A stretch of 64,000 nt of DNA from Geobacter sp. AOG2 (GTDB taxonomy: Bacteria > Desulfobacterota > Desulfuromonadia > Geobacterales > Pseudopelobacteraceae): the NCBI RefSeq assembly GCF_019972295.1, contig NZ_BLJA01000001.1, positions 2,360,158-2,424,157 on the forward strand, given 5' to 3'. The position numbers were made by a program, and so were the translations under genes. Below, piece by piece: positions 8,723-16,370 of the stretch; the stretch's first letter is position 1, and every line of letters begins with the position of its first letter. The notes beneath the pieces were generated by a model that was not told the origin of the DNA, did not search any database, and saw only the letters and a list, made by a program, of their open reading frames with translations.

Positions 8723-9289
8723 CTACTTTGTGATAAACAACGTAACATCCGTGGTCGAGGAGAGAGACTTGTTCGTAGTATCTTCAATACCATTGAACGT
8801 AACGTGGGCAGTATATGTTAATACATTGCTAGAGTAATTACTGAACACGGACGGATAATTTGTCTGAATATAATTTTTGACCTCTGGCTTAATTATAGGC
8901 GTGCCAGTATATTCCAGCGTACCACCAGCGCTAATTGACCCACCAGTAGCCAATGTGAATCCCGGTATCGGATATTGATGAGTATCATTTATTGAATTAC
9001 TTACATACGAATAGCTGACCGTATATGTCGGTACCGAGATGGTAGAGGCGACAAAGGTCCCAGTGACCGTACCCAATATAGCAGATGTCAATGTAAAGTC
9101 CATTCCGGCATAATCGTTCAGATCGGATGCTGATGTAGTAACGGCCGGAGAGCTACCTGAAGTAACAGATGAGTGCAGACTAACAGTGCTCCCTACCGAA
9201 TAATTCGAACTTCCGTTACTTCCACCGCATCCACCCAGCAGCGAGAGGACACTCAGTACGACGAGAATCTGCAAGCAATAGCTTTTCAT
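8723..9289 (-). CDS. hypothetical lipoprotein of the pil operon
   Basis: 188-residue predicted lipoprotein of unknown function. The signal peptide is hydrophobic from residue 6 and ends in the lipobox L18-G-G-C21, so it should be lipidated; there is no Asp at +2, so outer-membrane placement is expected. The mature part is rich in Ser, Thr, Val and Tyr, without other cysteines, and looks beta-rich. The start chosen is the ATG at 9289, 7 nt after GGAG; a longer frame to 9325 would place 12 extra residues before the signal peptide. It is 39 nt downstream of pilQ on the same strand, so a role with the secretin, for example as accessory or pilotin-like protein, is possible but unproven. It is not similar to the TPR-type pilotin PilF. 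Confidence 0.75.
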   Translation of the reverse strand: MKSYCLQILVVLSVLSLLGGCGGSNGSSNYSVGSTVSLHSSVTSGSSPAVTTSASDLNDYAGMDFTLTSAILGTVTGTFVASTISVPTYTVSYSYVSNSINDTHQYPIPGFTLATGGSISAGGTLEYTGTPIIKPEVKNYIQTNYPSVFSNYSSNVLTYTAHVTFNGIEDTTNKSLSSTTDVTLFITK

Positions 9290-9328
9290 TCGACCGCTCC
9301 TTGTATATATGACAACCGATGACAACCG

Positions 9329-12139
9329 TTAAATAGTGCTCAATATTCTCGGCGTAATAAAGATCAGCAACTCGGTCTTTGTTTTTGATTTTGAATTCGA
9401 TTTGAAAAATTTACCCAGAAAAGGAATGTCCATCAAGAACGGGACTCCTTCATCAGATTCCGTATCGTTGTCAACGTAAATCCCACCAATGACTGTCGTT
9501 TCTCCGTCGCGAAGCAGCATCTCCGTCGTCGCCTGTTTTTTATTAATTGACGGAGCGGTGCTGCCGGTAGGAACCGAGCCGGGAGAATCGTTCTTGGCGT
9601 CAATTTTCATGCTGATCGTCCCATTGGAATTGATATGCGGGGTTACCTCCAGCGCCAGCGCCGCCTCGACGAACTTGGTTTCAACCTTGTCGGAGGTAGA
9701 TGAGGTGTAGGGGATCTGTTGCCCTTGGGTGATCTTGGCGGTCTTGTTGTTCAACGTCGCGACCTTCGGCGTAGAGACGATTTTAACAAGGCCGACGGTC
9801 GCTGCGGCGTTCAAACGCATATCAAGCTGAATATTGCTGGCAAGCGAGCCAAAGGATATGCCGGTTGCCGTGCCGGAGTTGCTGCTTGCACCGGAGGTGG
9901 AAGGAATCGTTGAAACCGCACCACCAAAGGTGGTGTCTACTGAATTCATCCCTAGGAAAGACGCTGAAGCATCCCGATAATGGATACCCCAGTTCACACC
10001 GAGGGAGCGGGTAAAGGTTGAGGTTGCTTCGACAATCCGGGCCTCGATCATGACCTGCTTCTCCGGCACGTCGAGTTGCTGCAGCAGTTTGCGCATATCG
10101 TCCAAAGCCTGGGGGATGTCCTTGACGATCACCTTGTTGGTACGCGAATCCTGCGAAATCACACCACGTTCACTTTTAAGCCCGTTGAATTGGCTGGAGA
10201 TGGTCGCTATATCGGCGTAATTGATGTTGAACGTTTCTGTTTTAAGTTCTATGGACCGGGTCAGGGCCTTCTTGACCTCCTGCTCTTCTTCGGCCTGAGA
10301 CTTGAATTTCCCTTTACCCTTGATGATGATGATGTTGCCTTCTTCCCGCTTGTCCAATCCCTTGGTGTCGAGAATAATATCCAGCGCCTGATCCCAGGGC
10401 ACGTTGACCAGCTTGATGCTGATGGTCCCGGTGACATCGTCTCCCAATACGAAGTTTTTGTTGCTCACCTCGGAAAGGAGTTGGAATATCTTGCGTACAT
10501 CGGCATCTGCAAACTCAAGGGTGACCTTGCGGCCCTTGTAGTGTTTCACAAGTTCACCCGATTTGGTCGAGAAATCCGGTGCGGACGTCAGTTCTGAGTT
10601 CAGATCCGCCTCTTTTGCAGCAGGGCGTCTGGGGTGAGCGGCCTCCAGTTCCGGCTTTCCTGCGATGAGCCCTTCGGGGGTTTTAAAATCCACGAAGAGC
10701 ATATCGCCATTGCGACGGAATTCATACGGTGCGTCGACGCGTAAAGCAATACGCACTTTGGTGTCGGTCCCTTTGCGGGTTTTGACCATGAAGGGAGTGA
10801 CCCGAAGGACCGGTGAGACAAAAGCTTCGGCATCCAGGGAGCGCTGAAGGCGCTTCGGAAGGCTGGCTTCGTGTATCGTCAGGGTCACGAACCCTGCCGT
10901 TTTGACCGGTTGCTCGACGGTAACGTCTCCGCTCACCTTGACCGACACGCGGGAGACATTGTCAATTACCTGAAAATCGATCATTTCAACCATGGCGGGA
11001 CCGGCTGTCATACGCAACTCCGTCTTATGCGTCGGGGAAGGCGCAGGCACCGACGACTGGGGCAGAGGCTCCGTCACTACTGGCGCAGACGGTTTTATTT
11101 CAGCTTTGACCGGAGCTTTTTGCGGGGCTGGTTCATTGACTGTTTTTTCCGCACCGGCTGTGACGAGCGGCAAAGTCGTCGGCCCGGATGTACTCCCAAG
11201 GGCAACCCGTATCCCCTCGTCCGTTTTCACGGCTGTGGCCTCCGGGAAGCTGCCATTAACCCCATCAAGCACGACGCGCGTTTTATCAGGATAGAGACCG
11301 ATGCGCGCCGACGCAACGCTATCGGCATTCAGGGGGATAAAACGGCTGGGCAGGATGCTCGTGACGCCAAACAGGTCTATGACATAACGCTCGGGCTTAT
11401 TAAGCCTGAACGTCTTGAAATCTTCGGGGCCGCCATCAATGGCGAGAAATATAGCGCCGTCCTTTACCGCAATCGCCTTTAACGCATGTGTGGCGACACC
11501 TGTCGGAGGAACGACCGGTTGCAGTTTGGCGCCGACTTCCGGTACAGCACGAGACGCCGGCTCAGCCGCAGCCTCCTTTGCAGCATCGGGAACGGGAGTA
11601 GTAATCGAAGCAGGATTTTTCTCGGAGACTTCAACTGCTTTATCGGCAGCCGGAGGCGTTACCGTTTCAGTATTTGTCACTGCCGGCAGCGTATGTTGTA
11701 CCGGAAAGGAGATATGCAGTTCGCCGGGTTGGGCCGGAGAAGCGGAGATAATCGCGTCGAGGTCGTTGACCAGTTCAATATTGATGCGGGTCAACGTACC
11801 GGCATCAGTATCAAAACGGCTGACGGTAACGTTTTTGATATTACCCTTATTGATTACAATCGGCGCCGTAATGGCGCCCTGTGTTGTTTGAGACAGGTCG
11901 ATAACCAGACGGAGAGGTGTAGTGGTCTTGTAGCTCGTGTACGTGGCAGGCGAAGAGAGCCTGACGACAAGTTCCGTCGCTTCGCCTTCACCGGATGCGG
12001 TTATCGACTCAATGGCGGCAAACTTGGTTTTTGCAGGTTCCTGAACAGATTCCGCCCTGCCCGCCACACCTGTGAAGAGAATGGCCGATACCGTCAAGAC
12101 AAAGGCTAGAACAATAGATTGTCTCGTAAAGCACTTCAT
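9329..12139 (-). CDS. pilQ: type IV pilus secretin PilQ
   Basis: Outer-membrane ring through which the type IV pilus leaves the cell. About 936 residues: signal peptide 1-29; three AMIN-like beta domains near 43-145, 222-315 and 385-487, separated by Pro/Ala/Val-rich linkers; an STN domain near 538-608 (LEFADADVRKIFQLLSEV); a NolW-like domain near 635-690; and the secretin barrel region from about 695, ending GGIYVDN...GVPFLMDIPFLGKFFK and LLIFITPRIL. PilQ proteins usually have one or two AMIN domains; AMIN domains bind peptidoglycan. The start at 12139 is chosen because AGGAG lies 6 nt upstream and the signal peptide begins there, although the frame stays open to 12208. It follows pilP by 10 nt. 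Confidence 0.95.
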   Translation of the reverse strand: MKCFTRQSIVLAFVLTVSAILFTGVAGRAESVQEPAKTKFAAIESITASGEGEATELVVRLSSPATYTSYKTTTPLRLVIDLSQTTQGAITAPIVINKGNIKNVTVSRFDTDAGTLTRINIELVNDLDAIISASPAQPGELHISFPVQHTLPAVTNTETVTPPAADKAVEVSEKNPASITTPVPDAAKEAAAEPASRAVPEVGAKLQPVVPPTGVATHALKAIAVKDGAIFLAIDGGPEDFKTFRLNKPERYVIDLFGVTSILPSRFIPLNADSVASARIGLYPDKTRVVLDGVNGSFPEATAVKTDEGIRVALGSTSGPTTLPLVTAGAEKTVNEPAPQKAPVKAEIKPSAPVVTEPLPQSSVPAPSPTHKTELRMTAGPAMVEMIDFQVIDNVSRVSVKVSGDVTVEQPVKTAGFVTLTIHEASLPKRLQRSLDAEAFVSPVLRVTPFMVKTRKGTDTKVRIALRVDAPYEFRRNGDMLFVDFKTPEGLIAGKPELEAAHPRRPAAKEADLNSELTSAPDFSTKSGELVKHYKGRKVTLEFADADVRKIFQLLSEVSNKNFVLGDDVTGTISIKLVNVPWDQALDIILDTKGLDKREEGNIIIIKGKGKFKSQAEEEQEVKKALTRSIELKTETFNINYADIATISSQFNGLKSERGVISQDSRTNKVIVKDIPQALDDMRKLLQQLDVPEKQVMIEARIVEATSTFTRSLGVNWGIHYRDASASFLGMNSVDTTFGGAVSTIPSTSGASSNSGTATGISFGSLASNIQLDMRLNAAATVGLVKIVSTPKVATLNNKTAKITQGQQIPYTSSTSDKVETKFVEAALALEVTPHINSNGTISMKIDAKNDSPGSVPTGSTAPSINKKQATTEMLLRDGETTVIGGIYVDNDTESDEGVPFLMDIPFLGKFFKSNSKSKTKTELLIFITPRILSTI

Positions 12140-12149
12140 GCGGAACTCC

Positions 12150-12704
12150 TTATTGTTTCCTGGGAAGGGTGATTTTAATGGTTTCTTTGCGCACCCGACC
12201 GTTGTCATCTCTGAATTGCTCTAGCACATCCACACCACTATTGCTGATCGAGGTTATCAGACCTTCATTTTTGCCGATCGTCATGCCCACCTTGACGACA
12301 TACCCCTTGCCATTGGGGTCGACAACCATTGCCTTATTTTGCCTGTCACCCGTCACGATGCCGATCAGCCTGAACTGACCGACATCAAAGCTGTGGATGG
12401 GGAGACCGTCCCTGACGATTCTTTTTCCACCGGCCTGAGGGGCCTTGACGACCATAAAGGGCTTGAAAGGATCTTTTTTGTTACTGAAATCGAACTGATT
12501 AACCGGTGCCGGCGGCAGTTTAAGCGCTGAGCTGACCGCTGTTTGCACTGGTTTGGGCTGATGGGGGACCGTGGCCTTGGCCGGCTGCGACGGAGGCGCG
12601 GGCGGCTCATTCTTTTTGCAACCGGGCAATGTCGCCATCACTACACCGATAGCAACAATAACCGCAGGCAACCAGCTATTTGGAAGCATGTTTCTTCTTA
12701 TCAT
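12150..12704 (-). CDS. pilP: type IV pilus assembly lipoprotein PilP
   Basis: Periplasmic lipoprotein linking the inner-membrane PilN-PilO complex to the secretin PilQ. About 184 residues. With the start at 12704 the n-region carries Arg3-Arg4 and the lipobox is L26-P-G-C29; a second ATG at 12689 would give a shorter signal without the arginines. Both overlap the 3' end of pilO. A Pro-rich linker follows the Cys, and the C-terminal half (FDVGQFRLIGIVTGDRQNKAMVVDPNGKGYVVKVGMTIG) is the beta domain typical of PilP. The start remains uncertain between the two ATGs. Confidence 0.92.
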   Translation of the reverse strand: MIRRNMLPNSWLPAVIVAIGVVMATLPGCKKNEPPAPPSQPAKATVPHQPKPVQTAVSSALKLPPAPVNQFDFSNKKDPFKPFMVVKAPQAGGKRIVRDGLPIHSFDVGQFRLIGIVTGDRQNKAMVVDPNGKGYVVKVGMTIGKNEGLITSISNSGVDVLEQFRDDNGRVRKETIKITLPRKQ

Positions 12705-13284
12705 CCTTAATCTCTTTCTTATCAAGGAAGCGGAATGTGGTGGCAAGACAGGTAACCTTTGTCATCATCCTGTTATTTACACTCTTGATATCGCTAAAAG
12801 CCACGTTGGTTATGTTGACAATCCGGGGCAGGTTCGCGACTGCGGCGAAAAAATTGGCGACACTATAGTAGGACCCGGCCACCGTAATATCAACCGGCAC
12901 CTCTGCGTAAAAATCTTTGGCGGATTCACCCTTGGGCCTGAATACAAGAAAATCAAGACCAGCATTCTTGCCCAGTGTCGTGATGTTTGTCAGCAATGAG
13001 GGAATCTCCTTGGAATTGGGGAGTTCAGTCAGAGCCTGAGCGAGTTCCTTTGTAAGCTGGTCGTATTCCCGCTGGAGACGGGGAAGATTGTTCGCAATCC
13101 TGGTTTTCTCATCAATCTCGTTCTGGAGCTTCGATAAATCCGCTTTCAGTCCGTTCAGCTCCTGATACTTGGGCAGATACAGAAAATAGAGTAGTGCGGC
13201 AGCCTCAATAGCCAGCGCCAGCACAAGTATAAGGATCTTTTGTTTTGTCGGTAACTTAAGTATTTTTTCGACTTGCGGATCCAT
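12676..13284 (-). CDS. pilO: type IV pilus inner-membrane protein PilO
   Basis: Bitopic inner-membrane protein that pairs with PilN in the alignment subcomplex. About 202 residues: a short cytoplasmic N-terminus, one membrane segment near residues 18-38 (ILILVLALAIEAAALLYFLYL), a coiled coil to about 95 and a periplasmic ferredoxin-like core. An ATG at 13284 and an in-frame TTG two codons earlier at 13290 are both possible; GGATGGA lies close upstream of both. The Lys-rich C-terminus overlaps the start of pilP, suggesting translational coupling. The identification rests on topology and its place in the pilMNOPQ order. Confidence 0.92.
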   Translation of the reverse strand: MDPQVEKILKLPTKQKILILVLALAIEAAALLYFLYLPKYQELNGLKADLSKLQNEIDEKTRIANNLPRLQREYDQLTKELAQALTELPNSKEIPSLLTNITTLGKNAGLDFLVFRPKGESAKDFYAEVPVDITVAGSYYSVANFFAAVANLPRIVNITNVAFSDIKSVNNRMMTKVTCLATTFRFLDKKEIKDDKKKHASK

Positions 13285-13313
13285 AGCCAATCCATCCTAG
13301 TTCAGGTTAAATG

Positions 13314-13889
13314 CTATTTTTTGGGGGCGGCCTCGGGTTGCGGCGTAACAGGTGCCTTCAACTTGCATGTCAGTTCAAACTTTTTCAACTTGGTTTCACT
13401 CGAACCGATCTGCTCGGACACGACCAGTTCAACACCCGTGTAATCCCGTGACGCCTCAAGACTGCGCATGAAGGACGCGATCAGCTCTTCCGTGTACGCG
13501 ACTCCCGACAGCCTGATATTATCGCCGTTTTCCGTATAGCCGGTAAGCCAGAGTTGATCGGGAGTGATATCGCTTAATGTGGCCAAGCGTTCGGCCGGGC
13601 CGGTCTTGTTTTTACGCAACTGAGCCAATACATCCAGCTTTTTCTTTACCTGGTCTTTCAAGCTTTTGAGTTCTTCCAACTTCCCGATCTTTTTCTTAAG
13701 CTCCCCGATTCTCGCATTCGCAGAGTTTATGTCATTCTGTGCAGAAGAGATTTGAACCCGCTTGACAGCATACAGAGATGCCACGACAACCGCTACCACC
13801 AGCAGGCCAAAACAGAATATCGCGATCTGCTGGACGGCCGTTTCCTTCTTTTTCGCGGCCCGAACCGGCAATAAGTTGATCTTGATCAT
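13314..13889 (-). CDS. pilN: type IV pilus inner-membrane protein PilN
   Basis: Bitopic membrane partner of PilO; its cytoplasmic N-terminus binds PilM. 191 residues beginning MIKINLLP, the conserved PilM-binding motif of PilN, followed by a basic patch, one membrane segment (about 22-42), a long Lys-rich coiled coil (about 50-100) and a periplasmic domain. The ATG overlaps the TGA of pilM as ATGA, the usual sign of coupled translation. Family and position agree. Confidence 0.95.
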   Translation of the reverse strand: MIKINLLPVRAAKKKETAVQQIAIFCFGLLVVAVVVASLYAVKRVQISSAQNDINSANARIGELKKKIGKLEELKSLKDQVKKKLDVLAQLRKNKTGPAERLATLSDITPDQLWLTGYTENGDNIRLSGVAYTEELIASFMRSLEASRDYTGVELVVSEQIGSSETKLKKFELTCKLKAPVTPQPEAAPKK

Positions 13890-14941
13890 TTGTCCCCTAC
13901 CCTCCTTGTGGCAAGCCCAACGCTTACTGCCATGAGCGGGCCGATTTCCTGAAGGTATTCAGGGTCAAAATCCTTTTCATTATACCTGAGCTTTGCAAAA
14001 GGGTTGATCGTCTCGACCGGCAAACTGAGTTTCTCGCTCATCGTCTCGCACAGGTTGTAGACCTTGGAACACCCCCCACTCACAAAGATCTTGATAATAC
14101 GGTCCTCATTGGCCGTGGAGTTGTAAAAATCAAGCGAACGGCGGATCTCTTGGGTAATGGTTTCATTCACCTTGCCGAGTATTTCCAGTAAGGCGCTGTT
14201 TTTCGTTTCGTGGGCTAAAATTTTTGCAGATTCCGCTTCAATGCTGCTCAAACCCATCTGTTTCTGGATTTCTTCAGTATAGAGGTTGCCCCCCATTTGG
14301 ACATCGCGGGTCAATAGCGTGATGCCGTTCTTTACTATATTGATATTCATGATAGTTGCGCCGATATTTATAAGCGCTAAAACGTCATCCGGGCCGATGT
14401 CATGGTTAATTTCAAAGGCATTCTGAACCGCAAACGAGTCCACATCGACTACGGCCAACTGCATGGCCGCTTCGTTAAAGACGGCCACGTAATCATTAAT
14501 GATATCCTTCTTGCTGGCGACCAGCAACACGTTCATCTTGGCGGGATCGATGCTGTCGGGCGAAAGAATCTGAAAATCCATATTGACGTCATTGATATCA
14601 AATGGAATGTATTGTTCCGCCTCCCACGTAATCTGGTCCTCCAACTCCTCAGCCGGCATCGCGGGCAGAGTGATCTTACGAATGATAACGGAATTGCCCG
14701 AGATCGAGCAGGCTACATCCTTGGCCTTGACCCCCATACTTGCCACCAGGTTTCTTAACGCCATTACAATGGATGAACTATCGATAAGAGTGTTATCCAC
14801 GATGGCTTCCGGCGGGAGCGGCACAATCCCGACATTGAGAAGCTGAAAAGCATCCTTCAAACACTTGATCTGCACCAGTTTCACGGAACTGGAGCCGATG
14901 TCTATTCCGATGATATCTTTTTGTCTTTTAAAAAGAAACAT
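13886..14941 (-). CDS. pilM: type IV pilus assembly ATPase-fold protein PilM
   Basis: Cytoplasmic actin-like protein of the pilus alignment complex, related to FtsA, which binds ATP and the N-terminus of PilN. 351 residues. IGIDIGSSSVKLVQ near the N-terminus is the phosphate-1 loop, LPAMPAEELEDQITWEAEQYIPF the signature block of the family, LINIGATIMNINIV the second phosphate loop and IFVSGGCSKVYNL the adenosine loop. The start ATG is supported by GGGAACC. It is 18 nt after the stop of the small regulator gene, so that gene is the likely first cistron of this operon. Confidence 0.96.
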   Translation of the reverse strand: MFLFKRQKDIIGIDIGSSSVKLVQIKCLKDAFQLLNVGIVPLPPEAIVDNTLIDSSSIVMALRNLVASMGVKAKDVACSISGNSVIIRKITLPAMPAEELEDQITWEAEQYIPFDINDVNMDFQILSPDSIDPAKMNVLLVASKKDIINDYVAVFNEAAMQLAVVDVDSFAVQNAFEINHDIGPDDVLALINIGATIMNINIVKNGITLLTRDVQMGGNLYTEEIQKQMGLSSIEAESAKILAHETKNSALLEILGKVNETITQEIRRSLDFYNSTANEDRIIKIFVSGGCSKVYNLCETMSEKLSLPVETINPFAKLRYNEKDFDPEYLQEIGPLMAVSVGLATRRVGDK

Positions 14942-14959
14942 GTCAGGTTCCCGTTGTCG

Positions 14960-15160
14960 TTAATCCTGAAAGACCTTGTTTTTGTCGTCGAGTGAGTAAC
15001 CTAGCGCAAGAATAATTTTTCGCTTGGTTTCAAGCCGGCAACTCTCCCCACGTTCAATCCTGTCTACCGTAAGCGCAGACACTCCGGCTTTCCGGGCAAG
15101 CTCAGACTTGCTCATGAGCTTTGATTCGCGGATGTTCTTTACCTTGTTCATACATTTCAT
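14960..15160 (-). CDS. small XRE-family helix-turn-helix regulator
   Basis: 66-residue putative DNA-binding protein, little more than one helix-turn-helix of the Cro/C1 type (SKSELARKAGVSALTVDRIERGE, roughly residues 17-39). It starts at ATG 15160; an alternative ATG lies three codons in. No effector domain is present. It is first in the transcript carrying pilM-N-O-P-Q and is the nearest candidate regulator of that operon and possibly of the divergent cytochrome gene. Its own promoter contains a direct repeat of TTTACA that could be its binding site. The function is inferred from fold and position only. Confidence 0.85.
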   Translation of the reverse strand: MKCMNKVKNIRESKLMSKSELARKAGVSALTVDRIERGESCRLETKRKIILALGYSLDDKNKVFQD

Positions 15161-15198
15161 AACAGTTCCATACCACCTCTTTTTTTAGCTTGATCATC

Positions 15199-15226
15199 TA
15201 TTTACAACAATTTACAGAACTGTCAA
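15199..15226 (-). promoter_or_regulatory. sigma-70-like promoter of the regulator-pilMNOPQ operon
   Basis: On the minus strand TTGACA (complement of 15221-15226) and TAAATA (complement of 15199-15204) are separated by 16 nt. The -35 box is a perfect match and the -10 matches 4 of 6. On the plus strand the interval holds the direct repeat TTTACAACAATTTACAG, a candidate operator lying over the promoter. It is about 40 nt upstream of the regulator start. Confidence 0.7.
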
Positions 15227-15274
15227 CAATTTTTTATATAATTAATAGATAAAAAGGTAATTAATTGCATAATA

Positions 15275-15308
15275 TCCCATAACAATGGGAATGGGCCTCG
15301 CGATTCCC
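15275..15308. promoter_or_regulatory. overlapping inverted repeats in the pil/cytochrome divergent region
   Basis: TCCCAT (15275-15280) and ATGGGA (15285-15290) form a palindrome with a 4-nt centre. The inner GGGAAT (15287-15292) can instead pair with ATTCCC (15303-15308). The two pairings exclude each other. The site lies between the two divergent promoters, upstream of both, where an activator or repressor would be expected. No known consensus is matched. Confidence 0.4.
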
Positions 15309-15343
15309 CGTCGGGTAAATCTCAATCCTTGATGAAATCTCTG

Positions 15344-15373
15344 TTGCAAACCACGCTTGCTTTTGCCTATAAT
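15344..15373 (+). promoter_or_regulatory. sigma-70-like promoter of the dodecaheme cytochrome gene
   Basis: TTGCAA (15344-15349) and a perfect TATAAT (15368-15373) are separated by 18 nt. The start codon lies 39 nt after the -10 box, giving a short leader that contains the strong ribosome site GAAGGAGG. Confidence 0.75.
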
Positions 15374-15412
15374 CAACCCCAATTTTTATTCGCTTGACTT
15401 GAAGGAGGAAAA

Positions 15413-16249
15413 ATGAAAACCGTAGCCCGACTTTTTGCAGCACTCTCCCTGGCCCTCAGCCTTGTCGGTGGCGCCTGGGCAGCCGATGCCTCTCCCGGAT
15501 CGCTCGCCAATCTTGACTGCGTCAAGTGCCATGCCAAGCCCCCTGCAGACATTGCGGCGGCAGGCGGAGCCCACAAGACAAGCGTATCCTGCCTGGATTG
15601 TCACATCGGGCATCCTCCCGCTGTCAAAAGGCCGATCCCCCAATGCAGCATGTGCCACTCCGACAAGCCGCACTACAAGCTCTCGGGATGCCTCTCCTGC
15701 CACAAAAATCCGCACAGACCCAAGGATATCTCCTTTGGCCGCAACATAACCGATCCCTGCCTTTCCTGCCACACCGGCCAGATAAAGCAACTGAGGGAGA
15801 ACAAGAGCAAACATAGCGCTCTCAACTGTTCATTCTGCCATGATGTTCACGGCAAGATCCCACAATGTACCCAGTGTCACAAGCCCCACTCCAGTGACAT
15901 GACCGCAGCTGACTGCAAAAACTGTCATAAAGCCCATATGCCCAAGGTTGTCACCTACGGCCCAGCCCTACCCAATAAGAGTTGCGCGGCCTGCCACAAG
16001 AATGCCATGTCGCTCCTGTCGGCCAGCAAAACCAAACATGGTAAGCTTCTTTGCGTAACGTGCCATCAGAACAAGCACAAGATGCTGCCCAAATGCCAGG
16101 ATTGCCATGGCACGCCGCATCCGGCCGGCCTGATGGTCAAATTTTCCCGATGCCAGGATTGCCATAACATCGCCCATAACCTGAACAACTGGACCAACGC
16201 AGCCGCCGCTCCGGTAAAGGCAAAGAAGGCTACCACAAAAAAACGTTAA
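15413..16249 (+). CDS. secreted dodecaheme c-type cytochrome
   Basis: 278-residue multiheme cytochrome with a Sec signal peptide (cleavage expected after AWA at residue 23). I count twelve CxxCH heme-binding motifs (CVKCH, CLDCH, CSMCH, two CLSCH, CSFCH, CTQCH, CKNCH, CAACH, CVTCH and two CQDCH), one per about 21 mature residues, with many extra His for axial ligation. There is no lipobox or membrane anchor, so it should be periplasmic or released. The last 25 residues are Ala/Lys-rich and heme-free. The ATG follows GGAGG closely. It is transcribed alone, divergently from the pilus assembly operon, and ends at a strong terminator. A role in electron transfer towards extracellular acceptors is expected for this class; the specific partner is unknown. 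Confidence 0.95.
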   Translation: MKTVARLFAALSLALSLVGGAWAADASPGSLANLDCVKCHAKPPADIAAAGGAHKTSVSCLDCHIGHPPAVKRPIPQCSMCHSDKPHYKLSGCLSCHKNPHRPKDISFGRNITDPCLSCHTGQIKQLRENKSKHSALNCSFCHDVHGKIPQCTQCHKPHSSDMTAADCKNCHKAHMPKVVTYGPALPNKSCAACHKNAMSLLSASKTKHGKLLCVTCHQNKHKMLPKCQDCHGTPHPAGLMVKFSRCQDCHNIAHNLNNWTNAAAAPVKAKKATTKKR

Positions 16250-16276
16250 TCGGTTTATCCGATTAAATTATGGCAA

Positions 16277-16310
16277 CAAAAAAGGGGTGTCTTGCGACAC
16301 CCCTTTTTTC
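16277..16310. terminator. bidirectional rho-independent terminator
   Basis: A perfect 8-bp stem, GGGGTGTC (16284-16291) with GACACCCC (16296-16303), has a 4-nt loop, six T after it on the plus strand and a run of A before it. It ends the cytochrome transcript on the plus strand and the DUF294-type gene on the minus strand. Confidence 0.93.
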
Positions 16311-16370
16311 TACTTCACAACCCAATCAGTGTGGTTTCGTCAATGGACATGATCCCGGAAAACCATGGAG

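Noticed and set aside
9329-15160. Pilin gene within the pil cluster
   Set aside because: No ORF with the class III signal peptide and the hydrophobic N-terminal helix of PilA is present; the cluster encodes only assembly proteins.
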